Below, piece by piece: positions 45,111 to 54,651 of a DNA stretch of 64,000 nucleotides. Under the pieces are notes generated by a model. The model was not told the DNA's origin. It saw nothing but the letters and a program-made list of their open reading frames with translations, and searched no databases. How positions within the stretch are numbered: the first letter of the stretch is position 1; every line of letters starts with the position of its first letter. A program made the translations under genes and the position numbers. Origin of the DNA: an uncultured Bacteroidota bacterium (GTDB taxonomy: Bacteria; Bacteroidota; Bacteroidia; NS11-12g; UBA9320); NCBI GenBank assembly GCA_937124965.1, contig CAKZLB010000067.1:62001-126000 (forward strand), read 5' to 3'.

Positions 45111-47897
45111 TTACATCTTCATAACTCGCTGAACATAAGTTTGTTCTCCGTCCATTTCAAGAATCAAAAAGTACATGCCATTTTTTAGTGATTCAAGATT
45201 TATTTGCGAAGGCAATTCGATAGTTCCGAATTTTACAATTTGACCAATTTGATTACTGAGTCTATATTTTACGGGTAAGTTAACGTCTAAATTGGATAAA
45301 ATCTTCAAAAAGTTATTTGTTGGATTTGGTTGAATTGAAATGTTATTATGTAGAACGAAATATGGAACACCTGCATTTTCGATAAGATTACATTGAGATG
45401 TATCAATACAATACTTAGCACTAATTTCAACAGCATACATTCCTTTTCTTTTTGCAACAAATTGTTGAAACGTGTCACCGTCTAATCTTTCAAAATTTTC
45501 GGGATTACAACGCAACCATTGGTAATTTGAGTTATTTGCCGCTGCCGTTAATGTATCACTAGAAACATATACTGCGGTATCGATTTCTATGATTTCTACA
45601 TTAAATATATGAATTGTGTCACATGGACCTAAAGATGCAATAGTGTCATAATATTCGCCACTTATTTTCCAAAACTCTTCTCCGTTTGGCGACCATATTG
45701 GAAAACAAGACTCAATAGTTTTATTTACTCTTGGATATTTATCCAATGCCACCACGTAAGTTATTATCGAATCACATCCAATATTATTTACAAGTGTATC
45801 TTTATGATGCCCCTCTGTTGAATAGGTTTTCCCAGTTGATGTAGTAAATACATCACAACCTGAGACGTTTAGGAATTTTATTGAATTGGAAGCAATCGTA
45901 AGATTAACTTCAATAATTGAATCGCAACCTGTTGAAGAAATAAGTGTATCAATATAAACACCGGAGGAATTCCATCTCTTAGACCCACCTGGGAGCTGAT
46001 AATCGTTACAACTTATTATGTTAATTGAGGTGTCAGATTGTCCAATAGTTAAGTGATAAGTCAAAATGGAATCGCATTGGGATACAGGGTTAACCAAAGT
46101 ATCAAAATATACACCAGACGTTTTCCATACCTGATTACCACTTGGAGACCTCAACGGGTTGCAGGAAAATAAGTAATGAGAGTTTACGGGATTAGGGTGT
46201 ATGTATAGTGATATTTCAATAATAGAATCTTTCCCGCAGTAGCTGGCTTTAGTTAGCGTATCCATGTAGGTTCCCGAAGTTGTCCAAGTATACTTGCCAC
46301 TTGGAGACCGATATGCATAACAAGTTGAAATAGTAAGTTTTCCTGTTGTATCAATAGGTCCATAAAAATCTATGTGACAGATAGTTCCTCCGCAATCGAA
46401 TCTGATTGTATCAATGTACTTTCCTGTTTTTGTGAACGTATACTTCTTGCTAGGTGATATAAATGAATCACAAGTAACCACAGAATAAAAGGAGTCTTTG
46501 TAGCATTGCTGATAGGACAAAATATAAGGTTCAATATTCGTAGATTTATAAATAAACCATGCCGAGCTAGTTGAGTCTAGCCCATAGTTGGTTGAATCTT
46601 GAAAAGTGCCACACATATAAATGTTGTAAAATTCATCAATTGAGATATCAAAAGCCGAGCTGTGCTTTATTGCACCGACAGTTTTTGCCCAAATTAATTC
46701 TCCCTTTGAGTTCACTTTTATCAAATATCCTGCTTGTTGAAATCCATTGGATTTAATTTCATAAACTTTTGGACTTGGATCACAATCGAGTGACCCTCTA
46801 AAATCACCGCTTAAATAAATATTATCTTTATCGTCAATAGTTGCTGACCTGGAACTTAATGAAGTGTTTTTTTTCCAGATTTTAGTGAACTTTAGATTTA
46901 AGTTAGAATCTAATTTATGGAGATAACCAATTTCATCTGTAGAGTAAGCGTGCAGGTATAGTTCATTTTTATTTCCTACTAACAGGTCTAAACAATAGTT
47001 CCATTTGCTTCCATTTAGCTGTTGAATGTTCGTGATTTTGCCGTTACGTTTAATTTTAAGCATAAAGATGTCTGACAAATCTTTGGCTATTAACGTCGTA
47101 TCTGTTCCATTGACATTAAACTCTGCTTTACTTTGGAAAGTTCCACATAAAACAAGATTGTTTCTTTTATCAACTGTAATTATGTATGGAGTTACACTGT
47201 ATATGCTAATTGGTTTAGCCATAACTAATTTAAATGAGCTGTCGTAGGTTGCGATGAAAGGAGTGCTTGCAGCGAAAGGGATACTTAGTATATATGTGGA
47301 CGTGTCAAAGTCTATGTCTAATCCAGACGTAAATTGTCCTGTTATTATTAAGTTATCGGAAGAATCAACACAAATTGAATGTAGACTATTTGTACCAATA
47401 GGTGTGCCTGTGTGTTTTGCAAAAAGCAGCTTCCCGTTAGAAGAGTATTTTGCAATAAATATATTTTTACGTGCTTTTGATTTAAAGCGATGTGTTATCG
47501 TATCTATGGTGAAATTAACCGAATCTGAGTAGGTGCCTGCAACATATACACTTCCATTACTTGTTGTTGCTATTGAATAACTATCTAAATACCCTTCAAT
47601 TCTTGTTGCCCATTTAAATTCACCTTGGTCATTAGTTTTGGATAAGAAATGATTTCTAATTTGACTACCCGTAAATATGGTTGGATTACTGTTTGGCGTA
47701 AAGTCTAAAGTGTCAGAATACCTTCCAAAAGTAAAAACATTAGAATTCCTGTCAAGCGCTATCTTTAGAGCAAATTCGCTAGAATTTCCCTTGTAATACT
47801 TTCCCCAACGACTACCTCCATATTGAGCGGATGTAATAAAATTTATCATGGTAAAAATTACAAGTATCAGAAATCTGAGGTGGTGTTGGTTAATCAA
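45111..47897 (-). CDS. T9SS-secreted surface protein: propeller-like region plus CDSI repeats
   Basis: 928 aa. The best start is a TTG at 47895-47897, as no in-frame ATG gives the signal peptide (RFLILVIFTMINFITSAQ). Residues about 25-450 contain seven propeller-like repeats of the NxxYxxGTFxxSxxF type (for example NIYMCGTFQDSTNY), as in SBBP proteins. Then come six repeats of about 50 residues with a Cys, SPSGxxxW, SGxYxDTL and CDSI. A Trp/Cys segment and a T9SS type A sorting domain follow (SIQPNPTNNFLKI ... GMYFLILEMDGEQTYVQRVMKM, read in parts). It is probably anchored on the cell surface. The CDSI repeats are shared with the neighbouring 48189 gene, upstream in the same direction, after a 291-bp gap with nothing recognisable. 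Confidence 0.87.
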   Translation of the reverse strand: MINQHHLRFLILVIFTMINFITSAQYGGSRWGKYYKGNSSEFALKIALDRNSNVFTFGRYSDTLDFTPNSNPTIFTGSQIRNHFLSKTNDQGEFKWATRIEGYLDSYSIATTSNGSVYVAGTYSDSVNFTIDTITHRFKSKARKNIFIAKYSSNGKLLFAKHTGTPIGTNSLHSICVDSSDNLIITGQFTSGLDIDFDTSTYILSIPFAASTPFIATYDSSFKLVMAKPISIYSVTPYIITVDKRNNLVLCGTFQSKAEFNVNGTDTTLIAKDLSDIFMLKIKRNGKITNIQQLNGSKWNYCLDLLVGNKNELYLHAYSTDEIGYLHKLDSNLNLKFTKIWKKNTSLSSRSATIDDKDNIYLSGDFRGSLDCDPSPKVYEIKSNGFQQAGYLIKVNSKGELIWAKTVGAIKHSSAFDISIDEFYNIYMCGTFQDSTNYGLDSTSSAWFIYKSTNIEPYILSYQQCYKDSFYSVVTCDSFISPSKKYTFTKTGKYIDTIRFDCGGTICHIDFYGPIDTTGKLTISTCYAYRSPSGKYTWTTSGTYMDTLTKASYCGKDSIIEISLYIHPNPVNSHYLFSCNPLRSPSGNQVWKTSGVYFDTLVNPVSQCDSILTYHLTIGQSDTSINIISCNDYQLPGGSKRWNSSGVYIDTLISSTGCDSIIEVNLTIASNSIKFLNVSGCDVFTTSTGKTYSTEGHHKDTLVNNIGCDSIITYVVALDKYPRVNKTIESCFPIWSPNGEEFWKISGEYYDTIASLGPCDTIHIFNVEIIEIDTAVYVSSDTLTAAANNSNYQWLRCNPENFERLDGDTFQQFVAKRKGMYAVEISAKYCIDTSQCNLIENAGVPYFVLHNNISIQPNPTNNFLKILSNLDVNLPVKYRLSNQIGQIVKFGTIELPSQINLESLKNGMYFLILEMDGEQTYVQRVMKM

Positions 47898-48188
47898 AAT
47901 GGTTTTATTTAGTCAGTCATTAGTACATCATGCATAGCTATTTGAATATTAATAGCCGCTTAAAACAATTACTGAAAAAAGTAATTGGTTGTGTAAAGGT
48001 ATATTTTTTTCAAGCTTTTCTCACTCGATTATAAGGAAGAGTTCCTCGCTCAAATGCTTGTTTGATCATCAAGGGTTAAAGGAAGTTAGATTTATCCAAT
48101 AAGGTTCTGTGAATTTGGTGTTTAACAATTGGAATTCGTTATATAATAAAATTAAATCTAATCTTCATTGGGCTTTGAGTGTTAAGGC

Positions 48189-51100
48189 TCAAGGGTCTTT
48201 CTTTATTATTTTTTTTCGGTAAGTAAACGAATCATTGTTAATGTAAAGGATGTAAATACCAGAAGGGAAGGTTGACATATCTATTGTCATTCTACCATTT
48301 TCTATTGATTTATATAACATCCGTGTGCCTGTAATATTCGTAACCTCTACAAAGCCTTCATCGATTATGGTTGATAAATTATCAATATAATAGACTGAAC
48401 TAGTAGGATTTGGATAACCAACAATTTGATTTACTAAAAATTGGCTAGATCCAAGAGTTATTGTGACATCCAAATGCAAGATTGAATCACAACCTACTGA
48501 GTTTGGAATTGTATCTAGATATGAGCCAGAGACTGTATATGATTTGCCACTTGGAGACGTGGCAGTTTTTGACGATGTAATTTTCAGACTATCGGTTGAT
48601 GATTTATTTATTGTTACAGTATATTGAAGCAATGAATCACATCCAGAATTAGATACGAAAGAGTCAATATAAACTCCGGAATTATAATATATAGAACCAG
48701 TTGGAGATAAAAATGTATCACATGACGAAACCACATTTTTCTTTAAATGTGATCGATTTATTTGAACATCTTGTTGGACTATCGAGTCACAACCACTATT
48801 ATTTCGGAGCATACTATAATATATGTCAGATGATTTAATGACGCTCCCGTCAATCAACTTAAATGAATCACAGGCCTCAATATTTAAGAAGACGCTGTCT
48901 GACTTATTAATGGTAACTGACCAATGAATAACTGAGTCACAACCTAGCGCGTTAGTCAGTGTATCCATGTAATCTCCTGAGGTTTTCCAAATTAATTTCT
49001 TATTCGATGAAATCACACTGTCACATGCTATTATAGTATCGGAATAGCTGCTTTCATTTAATATAGTTAGTTTAACGTAAAGGAATGAGTCACATCCATT
49101 ATAATTGATTAGAGTATCTGAATAATAACCAGATTGGTACCATTTATGTCTTTCACTTGGGCTTTCGTAATGACCGCAGGAGTTAATTGATACGGTATCA
49201 TAACTGGATTGGCAAAAAGTATCAATTGTCCATAGTTCAGAGCCAGTTTTTTCTGAAAATCCATTAATTAAAACGTGACCATTAATGACACCTATGACGT
49301 TTCCTCCTTCAAATGAATTACCTTGTCTAATATCGTTAATTTTCTTGGTTCCTTTTACAGTGCCGTCTGACTTGTAAATTGCGTTACGTTTTAGGTCTTC
49401 ATCATTAATTGAGAAATATAAATAATCATCTCGAAAAATATCACTTACAAAACCGTCTTTCTTTCCTGGCGAAAAATCCTTAAAAAGTACTGTGCCTGAA
49501 TCTGTTCCATCCGATACCCAGCATTCATAACCATAATCTGGGTGAAACGCTCTGAAATATAGTAACCCTTTAAAATCAGTAAATAATACAGGTACCGAAG
49601 AGTCTGCTCCAGGATTAATATCCTTTACCATTACTGTTGATGAGTCGGTGCCATTTGTTTTCCAAAGTTCTAGCCCATGGGTTCCGTCGGTAGCTTGAAA
49701 ATACAAGGTAGAGTCAAGTGCAAAAGAGTTTGGTTCATACAGTATAGAGCCGGTTATTCCGGGATTAATATCTTTCACTCGACTGGTACCACTGGATGTT
49801 CCGTCTGTCTTCCACAATTCCGTTCCAGCAATAGTGTCATAGGCATAGAAGTATATAAAGTTGCCACATTTAGTAAAATAGCTGAGATAAGAACCAATCG
49901 GACCAGGCCTAATATCTTTTATCATCTTTGTTCCCGTGTCCGTACCATCAGAAACCCAAAGTTCAGCCCCATTAATTCCATCATCTGCTCCGAATACAAT
50001 TTTATCATTAATTGCTGTAACATTCTGGGGATTTGAGCCTCTGTTTCCGCTGCCAAATGATATTGTGTTTATATCTTTTAAAAGGTGAGTTCCTGTGTCC
50101 GTACCATCGGTTAACCATAATTCTGGTCCAATTTTAGTAGTTGCCGTAACTACTAACTTAGTTTTATACTGCAAAATAGGAAGTGCGCGTGAATGACTTT
50201 TACCTGGATAAAAGTCTAGTACCATTTTTGTTCCTGATTCTGTTCCGTCAGTTTTCCACAGTTCCGCTCCATACATCTCTGTGTTAGCCGAAAAGTACAC
50301 CTCGTTTTTGTATATGGGGTTAAATATTGGTCCTCCTGAATAATGACCGGATTCTACACCTTTATAAATGTCTTTGACAATTTTGGTACCAGATGAAGTT
50401 CCATCGGTTCTGTATAGTTCCGTTCCATTCGCCCCATTATCGGCACTGAAAAGTAACAAGTTGTTGTAGGATACTGCTTTAGAAATAGAAGAGCCTTGGT
50501 TTGCTACATGAATGTCTCTTACCATTAGAGTCCCTGAAGTAGTTCCATCACTTTTCCATAATTCCGATCCATGCACTCCGTCATTAGCTATAAAAAATAC
50601 TGTGTCGTTAAAGGAAACAAATCGTCTTGGGTAACTACCACGATCTCCTGGGTATATGTCCTTAACCAATTTAGTTCCTAAGGTAGTTCCGTCAGATTTC
50701 CATAGTTCCTGATTACCATCTTTCCCACACGTGAAAAATACTTGATTACCACATGAAGTAATATAATATGCTCCACTAGTTATTCCTAAGGGAGCAAATT
50801 GACGAATCTCGGAGGTACCATTAAACGTGCCGTCGGATTTCCAAATTCCGTAACCAGATGTGACAGATTTAGCTGTAAAGTATAATTGTCCTTGATGCGC
50901 TGTAAGGTGTGCTGGGAAGGATGAATTGGTTCCCCACTTTAGATCTCTCAACAAGGAGGTTCCTTTAGTAGTGCCATCACTGCGCCATAGTTCAACTCCA
51001 TTTGTAGAATCAGAACCTGCAAAAAATAAGTACTTTCCAGCCGTCGTTAGATACGTTTTATGATTCGTACCAGTTAGTTTTATGTTATTAATGAACAGCT

Positions 51101-51749
51101 TAGTGCCGTTGGTCGTTCCATCACTTTTCCATAAGTCCTGATTGCCTAAAGTGTCACTCGCAACAAAGTATAAAGTGTCATTGAAAATTATAAATTCTGA
51201 CGGATCAGAAGACTTTGCCCCATCAATAATATCTTTAACCAAATAAGTTCCAGTGTCCGTACCATCACTACGCCAAATTTCTCTTCCATGTTTGTAATCA
51301 AATGCCGAGAAATATAAAAGTTTTCCGGTGAAATATAAATAAAGAGGTCTAGAATAATCAGTGCCAGGTAGGATATCTTTTACCATTCTTGCACCACTGT
51401 CTTTGCCATTAGTAAACCATAACTCATTTCCGTGCGTAGAATCATAACCAGAAAAGAATATGCCATTTTTTCCATTCTTTATTTCACCGACTATGGAAGA
51501 TTGTTTCCCTACATTTATGTCTTCAACCAACGTTGTTCCTGAACTAGTTCCATCAGACTTCCACAACTCACTTCCATATTCTGTGTTAAGTGCAGCCATG
51601 TATATTTTTCCATCAAATGAATCAAGTGCATATATTGAATGTTTAGTAGGATCTGGACTTTTGTTAATGTCTTTAACAAGTCGAGGGTGTTGTGCAATTG
51701 CTCCAAAAAAATGTATAACACACAACAACGCTGTTAAAACTTTAGCCAT
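48189..51749 (-). CDS. T9SS-secreted surface protein: ELWxxDGTxxGT repeats plus CDSI repeats
   Basis: 1,186 aa. After a signal peptide (MAKVLTALLCVIHFFGAIAQ) come sixteen ELWxxDGTxxGT-type repeats about 45-50 residues apart (ELWKSDGTSSGT, EIWRSDGTDTGT, ELWVSDGTDTGT and others), ending in a partial ELWTIDTF at about 850. This repeat is known from large Bacteroidota surface proteins and probably forms propeller-like blades. Next are five CDSI repeats (Cys, SPSGxxY, SGxYxDT, GCDSI) like those of the 45111 protein. The last 80 residues are a T9SS type A sorting domain (VGYPNPTSSVYYIDNLS at its start, FPSGIYILYINN near the end). A -7 box 4 nt before the ATG suggests a leaderless transcript. Confidence 0.9.
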   Translation of the reverse strand: MAKVLTALLCVIHFFGAIAQHPRLVKDINKSPDPTKHSIYALDSFDGKIYMAALNTEYGSELWKSDGTSSGTTLVEDINVGKQSSIVGEIKNGKNGIFFSGYDSTHGNELWFTNGKDSGARMVKDILPGTDYSRPLYLYFTGKLLYFSAFDYKHGREIWRSDGTDTGTYLVKDIIDGAKSSDPSEFIIFNDTLYFVASDTLGNQDLWKSDGTTNGTKLFINNIKLTGTNHKTYLTTAGKYLFFAGSDSTNGVELWRSDGTTKGTSLLRDLKWGTNSSFPAHLTAHQGQLYFTAKSVTSGYGIWKSDGTFNGTSEIRQFAPLGITSGAYYITSCGNQVFFTCGKDGNQELWKSDGTTLGTKLVKDIYPGDRGSYPRRFVSFNDTVFFIANDGVHGSELWKSDGTTSGTLMVRDIHVANQGSSISKAVSYNNLLLFSADNGANGTELYRTDGTSSGTKIVKDIYKGVESGHYSGGPIFNPIYKNEVYFSANTEMYGAELWKTDGTESGTKMVLDFYPGKSHSRALPILQYKTKLVVTATTKIGPELWLTDGTDTGTHLLKDINTISFGSGNRGSNPQNVTAINDKIVFGADDGINGAELWVSDGTDTGTKMIKDIRPGPIGSYLSYFTKCGNFIYFYAYDTIAGTELWKTDGTSSGTSRVKDINPGITGSILYEPNSFALDSTLYFQATDGTHGLELWKTNGTDSSTVMVKDINPGADSSVPVLFTDFKGLLYFRAFHPDYGYECWVSDGTDSGTVLFKDFSPGKKDGFVSDIFRDDYLYFSINDEDLKRNAIYKSDGTVKGTKKINDIRQGNSFEGGNVIGVINGHVLINGFSEKTGSELWTIDTFCQSSYDTVSINSCGHYESPSERHKWYQSGYYSDTLINYNGCDSFLYVKLTILNESSYSDTIIACDSVISSNKKLIWKTSGDYMDTLTNALGCDSVIHWSVTINKSDSVFLNIEACDSFKLIDGSVIKSSDIYYSMLRNNSGCDSIVQQDVQINRSHLKKNVVSSCDTFLSPTGSIYYNSGVYIDSFVSNSGCDSLLQYTVTINKSSTDSLKITSSKTATSPSGKSYTVSGSYLDTIPNSVGCDSILHLDVTITLGSSQFLVNQIVGYPNPTSSVYYIDNLSTIIDEGFVEVTNITGTRMLYKSIENGRMTIDMSTFPSGIYILYINNDSFTYRKKIIKKDP

Positions 51750-51753
51750 ATGG

Positions 51754-51761
51754 CAAAGTTA
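51754..51761 (-). promoter_or_regulatory. -7 box directly before the ELWxxDGT gene
   Basis: On the minus strand TAACTTTG is followed by CCAT and then the ATG (51749), 4 nt after the box. No TTG is found at the -33 distance. Confidence 0.45.
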
Positions 51762-51782
51762 TTAGTTCTTTGTTTTAAATTA

Positions 51783-52619
51783 CACTCACCCTGAAAAGTA
51801 TGGACATTTTATTCCACTTTTTAAATATCAAACAAGTCGTTGTTTTATCAAGATTCAACAAAATTTGATGATTTTAGTCCGGACTATGAACCCGAATATT
51901 TTCATGAGCCTGAAGTCCTAAATGGAATTCTTACGACTATAGTTCAGTCAATAAAACAATACCCAATTTATCGATTAAACACTTACCTGAATGACAGTCA
52001 GGTAGATACCGCAATTGGTTTAATCGATTGGGATTCCAGAACGTTTAACCTCCAATATGCTTCATATGATTTTCAGATGCATTCGGATTCCATTTATTTT
52101 ATGAATGACACTTTGCATTTTGAATGGAGTTATGGATGGAGAGAACATGCAAATTGTGTATTTATTGAAGACTATCATGGTCAATTTGTTTTTGACACGC
52201 TTTATAATGAAGCAATGTGTACTCGTTTAGATGTCGATGTTGTAAATGGTCAATCTTGTGAGTGCGATGGGGTTATTTATAGTTACGATTTATCCGATCA
52301 ACCACTCTCGTTGCGACGGTTTATTGAGACATACAATGCAGACACTTACATAACTCATAATCGCGGACGAATATTTGAACCTAAAGAAATGTACGACATC
52401 TGCAATGATTCGAATCACTTTTGTGGTCGGTGGACACCTAATTATTCTGATTTGACGTCAACACTATCAAGTCATCCGATAACGGAAAATAATAAAGATT
52501 ACTATCAAGGAGTTGCTGATTATTTTGATGCCAATATTAAACAGAGTTTGAAATCGAATTACATTAATAGAAGAGATATGCTTCAACGAGCGTTAAATGC
52601 CTTTGACTCAAAAAAATAA
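51783..52619 (+). pseudogene. 5'-truncated duplicate of the 43165 lipoprotein gene
   Basis: Similarity to the full copy starts at about 51783 (CTGAAAAGTATGGACAT, against GTGAAAAGTATGGATAT near 43672), shows a deletion, then runs to the C terminus. The frame is open from a TTG at 51840 to 52619 (259 codons) but TAA at 51822-51824 closes it upstream, and the first half of the protein with its signal and lipobox is missing. Its 5' end abuts the promoter of the oppositely oriented ELWxxDGT gene. The C-terminal 60 residues differ from the full copy, so the fragment is not simply a recent copy. Expression as a cytoplasmic protein cannot be excluded but is unlikely. Confidence 0.75.
52237..52393 (+). 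repeat. 157-bp tract identical to 44153-44309
   Basis: Second member of the identical pair, within the truncated lipoprotein copy. Confidence 0.88.
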
Positions 52620-52623
52620 TCAT

Positions 52624-52653
52624 AAAAAAACCCAGCCGAATCGACTGGGTTTT
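52624..52653 (-). terminator. Terminator of the HU gene
   Basis: On the minus strand AAAACCCAG and CTGGGTTTT (9 bp, positions 52627-52635 and 52645-52653) form a stem, with a small inner CG/CG pairing, followed by seven T. It lies 18 bp after the HU stop codon; it may also act for the pseudogene on the plus strand, though the T run there is weaker. Confidence 0.85.
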
Positions 52654-52671
52654 AATTTCGTTAAACCAATC

Positions 52672-52944
52672 TTAGTTAACTTTTGCAGATAACTCAGATC
52701 CAGCTTTAAACTTAACAACGTTTTTAGCTGCAATTTGAATTTCTTTTCCTGTTTGTGGGTTTCTTCCTGTTCTTGCAGCTCTGTTAGATACTGAGAATGT
52801 TCCGAATCCTACTAAGATTACTTTGTCTCCGCTTTTTAACGCTCCAGAAGAAGCATCTAAAAATGAATTTAAGGCAGTTTGTGCTTGCGCTTTAGTAATG
52901 CCAGCATCGCCAGCCATTTGAGAGATTAACTCTGACTTGTTCAT
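52672..52944 (-). CDS. hup: DNA-binding protein HU
   Basis: 90 aa, the usual HU length. The N-terminal helices MNKSELISQMAGDAGITKAQ and the GFGTFSVSNRAARTGRNPQTGKEIQI beta arm that wraps into the minor groove are canonical. It compacts and bends chromosomal DNA. A monocistronic gene with its own terminator; the sequence is closer to HU than to IHF subunits. Confidence 0.96.
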   Translation of the reverse strand: MNKSELISQMAGDAGITKAQAQTALNSFLDASSGALKSGDKVILVGFGTFSVSNRAARTGRNPQTGKEIQIAAKNVVKFKAGSELSAKVN

Positions 52945-53050
52945 GATTTAAAATCTTTAAGTGAAAATTTAATATATCAATATTTATAAAATATCTAATC
53001 GGCTGAAACGTGCATAAACACTGATGTTTCCCCCAACTCGATGAGCAATG

Positions 53051-53602
53051 TTAGTTATTTTCAACTATATCAATCAAGGAAACACCCCTGTTTGTGAATA
53101 ATTCTATACGATTTGTTAATAACTGCGGGTTTTGAAACGCCTCAACACCAGTGATGATGTGGGTTTGCTCGTAATTTGACCGTCTTAACTGGAGAACGGT
53201 TTTAATATTTGACACAATTTCCTGCTCCGTTTGACCAGCGAATAATGGACGTTTCTCAGGTTCTCGTTTTATATTTTCAACGATTTCGGTCAATGGCCTT
53301 TTCAAATAGATGGTAACGCCATGTTTTTTTATAAAGTGTAAATTTTCTAAATCCATTAATAGTCCACCTCCAACTGAGAGCACTATGGAATTATTTTTCT
53401 GACAGACCTTTTTTAATGTTGTTGTTTCTAACTGTCTGAAATGAGCCTCACCTTTCTCTTTGAATATTTGTGAAACATTAATTCCTTCCATATTTTCAAT
53501 TTCTTCGTCTAAATCAATATGGGCACACTTTAGTATTTGCGATAACTTTTTTCCATAGTGTGTTTTTCCTACACCTGGCAAGCCAACTAAAAATATTCGC
53601 AT
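53051..53602 (-). CDS. aroK: Shikimate kinase
   Basis: 183 aa. It phosphorylates shikimate in aromatic amino acid synthesis. Walker A is GLPGVGKTHYGKKL (8-21), DLDEEIE (about 32-38) contacts shikimate and magnesium, FRQLE and SVGGGLL are the second shikimate-binding segments, and the lid REPEKRPLF is present. The start overlaps the permease stop by one base (TAATG), so it is the last gene of the DUF1599-BT_3928-permease-aroK operon. Confidence 0.94.
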   Translation of the reverse strand: MRIFLVGLPGVGKTHYGKKLSQILKCAHIDLDEEIENMEGINVSQIFKEKGEAHFRQLETTTLKKVCQKNNSIVLSVGGGLLMDLENLHFIKKHGVTIYLKRPLTEIVENIKREPEKRPLFAGQTEQEIVSNIKTVLQLRRSNYEQTHIITGVEAFQNPQLLTNRIELFTNRGVSLIDIVENN

Positions 53603-54651
53603 TAGTCTAAACTTATTCTTGGGTCCAACAATGAGTATAGGATATCAACTAGAACATTAATAAATACGAAAAGACTGGCGATAAAAACGATGCTTCCCAT
53701 TATCACAGGAAGGTCGCTTGTTTCAAGTGCATGAATGGTCAAGCTTCCCAAACCATTCCAACTAAAAATGAATTCCACAAAAAACGCTCCAGCCAATAAG
53801 GAAGCAAACCATCCTGAAATGGAGGTAATCACTGGATTAATCGCACTTTTTAAGGCATGTTTAAAGAAGACTTTTGATTTGCTTAATCCTTTGGCTTTCG
53901 CCGTTCGGATGTAATCTTTGCTCAATGAATCCAACATAGAGTTTCTTGTCAGTTGAGTAATTATTGCAAGCGGACGAATTCCAAGAGCCAGAGCAGGTAA
54001 TATCAAGTTGTGAAGCGCTAATTTCTTTCCTTCAAAGGCGTCAATTTCATATAAGCTTCCAACTACATTAAGTCCAGTATATTTTCCAAGAACATGGCCA
54101 AATAACCAACTAAAAATGATAGCAGAGAAAAAAGATGGAACGCTAATGCCTAGTGTGCTTATAAAAAGCAATGATTGATCGATCCAACTACCTTGTTTTA
54201 TGCTTGAGATAACACCAAATAGAATTCCAAGAATACTTGCAAAAATCATTGATGCTATAGCCAAAACGAAAGTGCTTAAAAATGCATTGAACAAAATCGC
54301 TGATGTTGATTCACCAGTTTGAAAGCTTCTTCGTAAATAAGGAAATTTTAAAACCCATGAAACAGAGCCAATAGTTAAGATCTTTGTGCGGTTGATATCT
54401 GGAATATCTTCGGTAGGATAAGCCGATAAAACACTAAGGTCATTAATAAACGAAACATATTGTAGTCCAACCGGTTGGTCTAGTTTTAAATCTTTTTTGA
54501 TTGACTCTAACGTTGATTTGTCAGTCCGGTCAGTAACAAGAATCTCTTCAGGATTTGGGAATGAAAAACTAAACAACCAAAAAACAACAGTTGCCACACT
54601 CAATAAAATTAGAATGGCATAAAGAAGTTTTTTTACAAGAAACCGGATCAT
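53602..54651 (-). CDS. ABC transporter permease, OppB/DppB type
   Basis: 349 aa, an inner-membrane permease subunit for peptide or nickel-type importers. It has the N-terminal helix and TLESIKKDLKLDQPVGLQYV segment typical of OppB proteins, six hydrophobic segments, and the EAA loop that docks the ATPase in YIRTAKAKGLSKSKVFFKHALKSAI-type sequence. No OppC, ATPase or binding protein is adjacent, so the partners are encoded elsewhere. It is coupled by overlaps to BT_3928-like and aroK genes. Confidence 0.9.
   Translation of the reverse strand: MIRFLVKKLLYAILILLSVATVVFWLFSFSFPNPEEILVTDRTDKSTLESIKKDLKLDQPVGLQYVSFINDLSVLSAYPTEDIPDINRTKILTIGSVSWVLKFPYLRRSFQTGESTSAILFNAFLSTFVLAIASMIFASILGILFGVISSIKQGSWIDQSLLFISTLGISVPSFFSAIIFSWLFGHVLGKYTGLNVVGSLYEIDAFEGKKLALHNLILPALALGIRPLAIITQLTRNSMLDSLSKDYIRTAKAKGLSKSKVFFKHALKSAINPVITSISGWFASLLAGAFFVEFIFSWNGLGSLTIHALETSDLPVIMGSIVFIASLFVFINVLVDILYSLLDPRISLD

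Noticed and set aside
49677-50036. 119-aa antisense ORF over the ELWxxDGT repeats
   Set aside because: Its repetitive nature follows from the repeats of the sense gene.
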